Positions 60,377 to 64,000 of a stretch of 64,000 nucleotides of DNA are shown in pieces. The position numbers and the translations under genes were made by a program. Below the pieces are notes generated by a model, which saw only the letters and a program-made list of their open reading frames with translations, was not told where the DNA came from and did not search any database. Numbering within the stretch: position 1 is the first letter of the stretch; the number at the start of each line of letters is the position of its first letter. The stretch is from AV40 sp035568175 (GTDB taxonomy: Bacteria; Verrucomicrobiota; Verrucomicrobiia; Chthoniobacterales; UBA10450): NCBI GenBank assembly GCA_035568175.1, contig DATMON010000007.1:1-64000 (forward strand), given 5' to 3'.

Positions 60377-61420
60377 GTGCAGAAAACGATGCAGGCGGTG
60401 GTAAAGGCGAAAGCCGAGCCCGGATTGTGGCTGGAGAAAGTCCCCGTTCCCGAAGCTGCGGCCGACGACGTTCTCATTCGGGTCCTCAAAACATCGATCT
60501 GTGGGACCGACGTTCATATATATAACTGGGACGCCTGGGCTCAGAAGACAATCCCTGTGCCGATGACCATCGGCCACGAGTTCGTGGGAGTGGTCGATCG
60601 CGTTGGCGATCACGTGAAAGGTTTTGCCAAAGGCGATCTGGTCGTCGGCGAAGGCCACATCACCTGCGGTCATTGCCGCAACTGTCTCGCCGGACGCCGT
60701 CATCTTTGCCCCAACACGCAAGGAGTCGGCGTCAATCGCAACGGCGCCTGGGCCGAGTTCGTCGCCATTCCGCAATCGAACTGCTGGCATGCCGATCCTT
60801 CGATACCGCTCGATGTTCTTTCCTGTTTCGATCCGTTAGGAAACGCCGTTCACACCGCGCTCTCGTTCGACCTCGTCGGTGAAGACGTGCTCATCACCGG
60901 CGCCGGACCGATTGGTTGCATGGCCATTCCGATTTGCAAACACGCCGGCGCGCGTCACGTCGTGATCACGGACGTGAATTCGTACCGGCTCGAGCTCGCA
61001 TGGAAAATGGGGGTCGACCTGGCCCTCAATGTCCGAACTGAAAAACTCACCGACGCGATGAAAAAACTCGGGATGAAAGAAGGTTTTGACGTCGCGCTCG
61101 AAATGTCCGGCAATCCGAAGGCTTTCGACGATATTTTGCCGAACATGTTTCACGGCGGGAAAATTGCGCTGCTCGGCATCATGCCCGGCACCGCCGCAAT
61201 CGATTGGAACACGATCGTGTTCGATCAGCTGACGATCAAAGGAATCTACGGCCGTGAGTTCTACGAAACCTGGTACAAAACGACCGCGCTGATCAAAGGC
61301 GGCGTGGATATTCGGCCGCTTATCACCCATCACTTCCCGTATATACAGTTCAAGGAAGCGATCGAGCTAGCGAAGTCCGGCAACTCCGGCAAGATCATCC
61401 TGAACTGGAGCGAAGTTTAG
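60377..61420 (+). CDS. tdh: L-threonine 3-dehydrogenase
   Basis: A 347-residue zinc alcohol dehydrogenase family enzyme oxidising threonine to 2-amino-3-ketobutyrate. TSICGTDVHIYNWD and TIGHEFVGVV contain catalytic zinc ligands, CGHCRNCLAGRRHLC the structural zinc cysteines, and ITGAGPIGCMA the NAD site. The start is GTG 60377 or ATG 60389. It pairs functionally with kbl at 62327-63517, although a minus-strand gene lies between. Confidence 0.95.
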   Translation: MQKTMQAVVKAKAEPGLWLEKVPVPEAAADDVLIRVLKTSICGTDVHIYNWDAWAQKTIPVPMTIGHEFVGVVDRVGDHVKGFAKGDLVVGEGHITCGHCRNCLAGRRHLCPNTQGVGVNRNGAWAEFVAIPQSNCWHADPSIPLDVLSCFDPLGNAVHTALSFDLVGEDVLITGAGPIGCMAIPICKHAGARHVVITDVNSYRLELAWKMGVDLALNVRTEKLTDAMKKLGMKEGFDVALEMSGNPKAFDDILPNMFHGGKIALLGIMPGTAAIDWNTIVFDQLTIKGIYGREFYETWYKTTALIKGGVDIRPLITHHFPYIQFKEAIELAKSGNSGKIILNWSEV

Positions 61421-61423
61421 GAA

Positions 61424-62215
61424 TTACTGAAGCGCGGCGGCTTCTTCGTTCCGGCCTTGGAGCTCAAGCACCATCCGTTTGATGTGCTTGTGCTCGGTGT
61501 GCGTTTGCAGCACTTGCAAACTTTGTTGCGGATCGCCCCAGTGCAGAATCTGGATCGGTTCCTGGCGCGCGCCCCAAGTGTTCATGTCGCGCGAGTTGGC
61601 CATGTAGAGATCGATCGTGTTCCGGCCGCTCAACGCCCAGCCGTAATCCTCGACCCGATACATTTGCCCGGTCGATAGCAACCGGAACGTCGTTCCCATC
61701 GGCCAGCGCGCCCAATCCGCGGCTGCGCTTCCGATTTTTGGCGGCGATTTAATGACTGCGACTGCGCGCTTGCCGCCTTTCGTTGTCGTCGTTGCCTTGG
61801 TCACGCGAGTGGTCGTCACCGTTGTCGTTGTGACTCGCGTCCCCTTCTTCGGCTTATCCATCGAGAACTTTTCAAGTTTCGAGTCGTTGCTGGAAATATT
61901 GATCACATCGGTGTCGTCGCTGTCGGTAGACATCGTGCGCGACTGCCTGACATTTTCGGCGCGGCGAAACGCGGGCCCGGCCGGATGCAATTCGCCGCCG
62001 AGCGCATTGCGAGCGCCGTACTGGGTGTGATCCGCTTCCGTATGGGTATAGGCAGTCGTGCGGACGTTTTGGAAATCCGTCTTCGCGATCGGCGGCTCAT
62101 AACTGGGCAGGGCGCGGGTACTGACGCCGGTGGTTTCGCAAGCGCTGAGGAGAAGGATTGCGATGAAGGCCGCGAGAACGGCCAGGGCGAGGCTGCGTAG
62201 TTCAGCGTGGGTCAA
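61424..62215 (-). CDS. 3D-domain lipoprotein with low-complexity insert
   Basis: A 263-residue protein starting from TTG 62215. The lipobox LLLSAC places the mature Cys at about residue 26. RTTAYTHTEADHTQYGARNA and, about 100 residues later, YRVEDYGWALSGRNTIDLYM resemble the halves of a 3D (Asp-Asp-Asp) domain found in peptidoglycan-active MltA-like proteins. Between them is a basic Thr-rich stretch (TTTTVTTTRVTKATTTTKGG). Binding or cleaving cell-wall glycan is likely but unproven. Confidence 0.6.
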   Translation of the reverse strand: MTHAELRSLALAVLAAFIAILLLSACETTGVSTRALPSYEPPIAKTDFQNVRTTAYTHTEADHTQYGARNALGGELHPAGPAFRRAENVRQSRTMSTDSDDTDVINISSNDSKLEKFSMDKPKKGTRVTTTTVTTTRVTKATTTTKGGKRAVAVIKSPPKIGSAAADWARWPMGTTFRLLSTGQMYRVEDYGWALSGRNTIDLYMANSRDMNTWGARQEPIQILHWGDPQQSLQVLQTHTEHKHIKRMVLELQGRNEEAAALQ

Positions 62216-62326
62216 GGCGGATCGCTGAACTTATTAACACTTATTCACAGGCCGTCAAGTCGTCACCGAAAGCCAGGATTGACATCTTCTTTGCCTAAAC
62301 GCCGTTGCGCACCCAAAGTTTTCTCC

Positions 62327-63517
62327 ATGCTCGCCGAATTCGAAAAGCAGCTCTCGCAAACGCTCGAGGAAATAAAGTCACAGGGACTTTATAAAACCGA
62401 GCGCATCATCACCACGCCGCAAGACGCGCACATCGCCGTGGCCGGCGGCAAACGCGTTCTGAACATGTGCGCAAACAATTATCTCGGCCTGGCCGATCAT
62501 CCCGAACTGATCAAGGCTGCCAAAGAAGCACTCGACACTCACGGACTCGGCATGGCCAGCGTCCGTTTCATTTGCGGGACCCAGGATCTCCACAAAGAAC
62601 TCGAAGCCGCGCTCACAAAATTTCTCGGGACCGAGGAAACCATTCTTTATCCGTCGTGCTTCGATGCGAATGGCGGCTTGTTCGAAACACTACTCACCGA
62701 AAAAGATGCCATCGTCAGCGACGAATTGAATCATGCCTCGATCATCGACGGCATCCGGCTCTGCAAAGCGCAACGCTTCCGTTACAAGCACAACGACATG
62801 GCCGATCTCGAGGCCAAGTTGAAAGAAGCGAAAGACGCGCGCTTCCGATTGATCGCGACCGACGGCTGTTTTTCGATGGATGGAACGATCGCTGATCTAA
62901 AGTCGATCGTTGATCTGGCCGAAAAATATGACGCGCTGACCATGATCGACGATGCGCACGCCACCGGATTTCTCGGCAAAACCGGTCGCGGCACTCATGA
63001 ATATCGCGGTGTCATGGGCAAGATCGACATCATCACCGGCACGCTGGGCAAAGCGCTCGGTGGCGCGAGCGGCGGATTCACCAGCGGGCGCAAGATGATT
63101 GTCGATCTTCTGCGGCAGCGCTCGCGTCCGTACTTATTTTCCAACACAGTCGCTCCGCCAATCGTCGCTTCTTGTTTGAAGGCGCTCGAAATTCTGACGG
63201 CGTCGACTGAATTGCGTGACAAACTCGAAGGAAACACGAAATATTTTCGTGAGGCCGTGACTCAGCGCGGTCTCACGATTAAGCCCGGCGTACATCCGAT
63301 TGTGCCGATCATGATTGGCGATGCCGCCAAATCGCAAAAGTTCGCCGCGCGCATGCTGGAGAAAGGCGTTTACGTCATTGGCTTTTTTTATCCAGTCGTG
63401 CCGCACGGCACGGCGCGGGTCCGCACCCAGGTCAGCGCGGCGCACTCACGCGAAGATTTGGAATTCGCGATCAAAGCGTTCGCCGAAGCCAACGAAGAGT
63501 TAAGTGGTGGAGCTTAA
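62327..63517 (+). CDS. kbl: 2-Amino-3-ketobutyrate CoA ligase (glycine C-acetyltransferase)
   Basis: A 396-residue PLP enzyme that splits 2-amino-3-ketobutyrate with CoA into glycine and acetyl-CoA. MLAEFEKQLSQTLEEIK-type N-terminus, NNYLGLADHPE, SVRFICGTQDLHKELE and the PLP lysine in GTLGKALGGASGG are all present. ATG 62327 is chosen from the conserved N-terminus; the open frame extends to 62207 without conservation. It forms the threonine-degradation pair with tdh and is the paralogue that helps identify the SPT-like enzyme at 16649-17902 as something else. Confidence 0.95.
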   Translation: MLAEFEKQLSQTLEEIKSQGLYKTERIITTPQDAHIAVAGGKRVLNMCANNYLGLADHPELIKAAKEALDTHGLGMASVRFICGTQDLHKELEAALTKFLGTEETILYPSCFDANGGLFETLLTEKDAIVSDELNHASIIDGIRLCKAQRFRYKHNDMADLEAKLKEAKDARFRLIATDGCFSMDGTIADLKSIVDLAEKYDALTMIDDAHATGFLGKTGRGTHEYRGVMGKIDIITGTLGKALGGASGGFTSGRKMIVDLLRQRSRPYLFSNTVAPPIVASCLKALEILTASTELRDKLEGNTKYFREAVTQRGLTIKPGVHPIVPIMIGDAAKSQKFAARMLEKGVYVIGFFYPVVPHGTARVRTQVSAAHSREDLEFAIKAFAEANEELSGGA

Positions 63518-64000
63518 ACTCACACGCTGCACGATTCGCGATTATCGGGCGGACGATGCCGAATCGCTCGCCAAACACGCAAACAATCGCAAGGTCTGGC
63601 TCGGATTACGCGACGCCTTTCCGCATCCCTACACGATCGAAGACGCGAAAAATTTTCTCCAGGGTCACATCGCCGGTTTGCCGAGCAAAAACTTTTGCAT
63701 CGAAATCGATGGCGCTGCAGTTGGCGGCCTCGGCCTGCGACCGGGCGAAGATGTTCATCAGCATACCGCGGAGTTCGGTTACTGGCTGGGCGAACAATTT
63801 TGGGGACGCGGAGTGATGAGCGAAGCCGTTCCGGCTTTTGTCGATTATTGCTTCAGAGAATTTTCGCTCCAGCGGATGTTCGCCATGCCGCACTCGAGTA
63901 ATCCTGCGTCTGCGCGTGTTCTCGAAAAAGCGGGCTTCGTGTTGGAAGGACGATTGCGCAAGAACGTCGTCAAAGACGGGAAAATTCTCGATTCGCTTCT
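63507..64000 (+). CDS. GNAT acetyltransferase (RimJ/RimL type), 3' end missing
   Basis: An open frame starts at GTG 63507 (or 63504), overlapping the end of kbl, and runs off the window. GYWLGEQFWGRGVMSEA is motif A and SNPASARVLEKAGF motif B of ribosomal-protein or general N-acetyltransferases of the Acetyltransf_3 family. At least 164 residues are seen. The 11-bp overlap shows translational coupling to kbl. Confidence 0.88.
   Translation, partial: MELKLTRCTIRDYRADDAESLAKHANNRKVWLGLRDAFPHPYTIEDAKNFLQGHIAGLPSKNFCIEIDGAAVGGLGLRPGEDVHQHTAEFGYWLGEQFWGRGVMSEAVPAFVDYCFREFSLQRMFAMPHSSNPASARVLEKAGFVLEGRLRKNVVKDGKILDSL

Noticed and set aside
1..64000. CRISPR arrays, transposases, prophage genes, rRNA
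   Set aside because: No spaced direct-repeat array, DDE or tyrosine-recombinase protein, phage structural gene or rRNA sequence was seen in the window.

Overview
The window reads as chromosomal DNA of a Gram-negative, GC-rich free-living bacterium, most likely of the Verrucomicrobiota/PVC branch. Supporting signs are the lipid A/Kdo gene kdtA, outer-membrane efflux genes, a cdsA-dxr-rseP-ispG order with a long insert-containing IspG, a Rho factor with an Arg/Gly-rich N-terminal tail, Verrucomicrobia-style rhomboid and GlnE proteins, and several short A/T-containing tandem repeats that I associate with PVC genomes. The phylum is inference (about 70%); no rRNA is present.

Layout. 1-0.99 kb: two tiny minus-strand genes separated by a 123-bp quasi-palindrome that has the geometry of an integron attC site. 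0.98-2.1 kb: myo-inositol-1-phosphate synthase (ino1). 2.2-8.1 kb: five-gene MacAB-TolC-like efflux operon with two TolC paralogues. 8.1-10.6 kb: two divergent GT4 glycosyltransferases. 10.65-19.74 kb: the most interesting region, a probable sphingolipid/inositol-phospholipid locus. It holds an SDR ketoreductase, a CTP:inositol-1-phosphate cytidylyltransferase, a radical SAM protein, two CDP-alcohol phosphotransferases, a GNAT-family acyltransferase (candidate ceramide synthase), a serine palmitoyltransferase-like enzyme, an FA2H-like hydroxylase and a DES1-like desaturase. 19.85-34.26 kb: surface polysaccharide locus (Wzm/Wzt exporter, glycosyltransferases, methyltransferases, nucleotide-sugar enzymes, sulfotransferase). 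34.26-37.5 kb: a 3.2-kb segment bracketed by copies of the 3' end of a tRNA-Glu gene. 37.5-50.3 kb: housekeeping genes (kdtA, rsmD, AsmA-like, lipid kinase, rhomboid, glnE, DUF4112, rho, yebC, typA). 50.4-54.4 kb: secreted proteins, including a 936-residue beta-propeller protein. 54.5-60.3 kb: ispG, ybjQ, rseP, dxr, cdsA. 60.4-64 kb: tdh and kbl (threonine degradation) around a 3D-domain lipoprotein, then a GNAT gene running off the end.

How the genes may work together. Ino1 makes inositol-1-phosphate and the cytidylyltransferase would activate it to CDP-inositol. The SPT-like enzyme, SDR, GNAT, hydroxylase and desaturase would build a hydroxylated, Delta4-unsaturated ceramide, and a CDP-alcohol phosphotransferase would join the two into an inositol-phosphorylceramide-type lipid. 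Each family assignment rests on motifs; the assembled pathway is inference. At the DNA level, the 12-mer AAGATCGACAAT occurs ten times exactly, in both orientations and several reading frames, against a chance expectation below 0.01.
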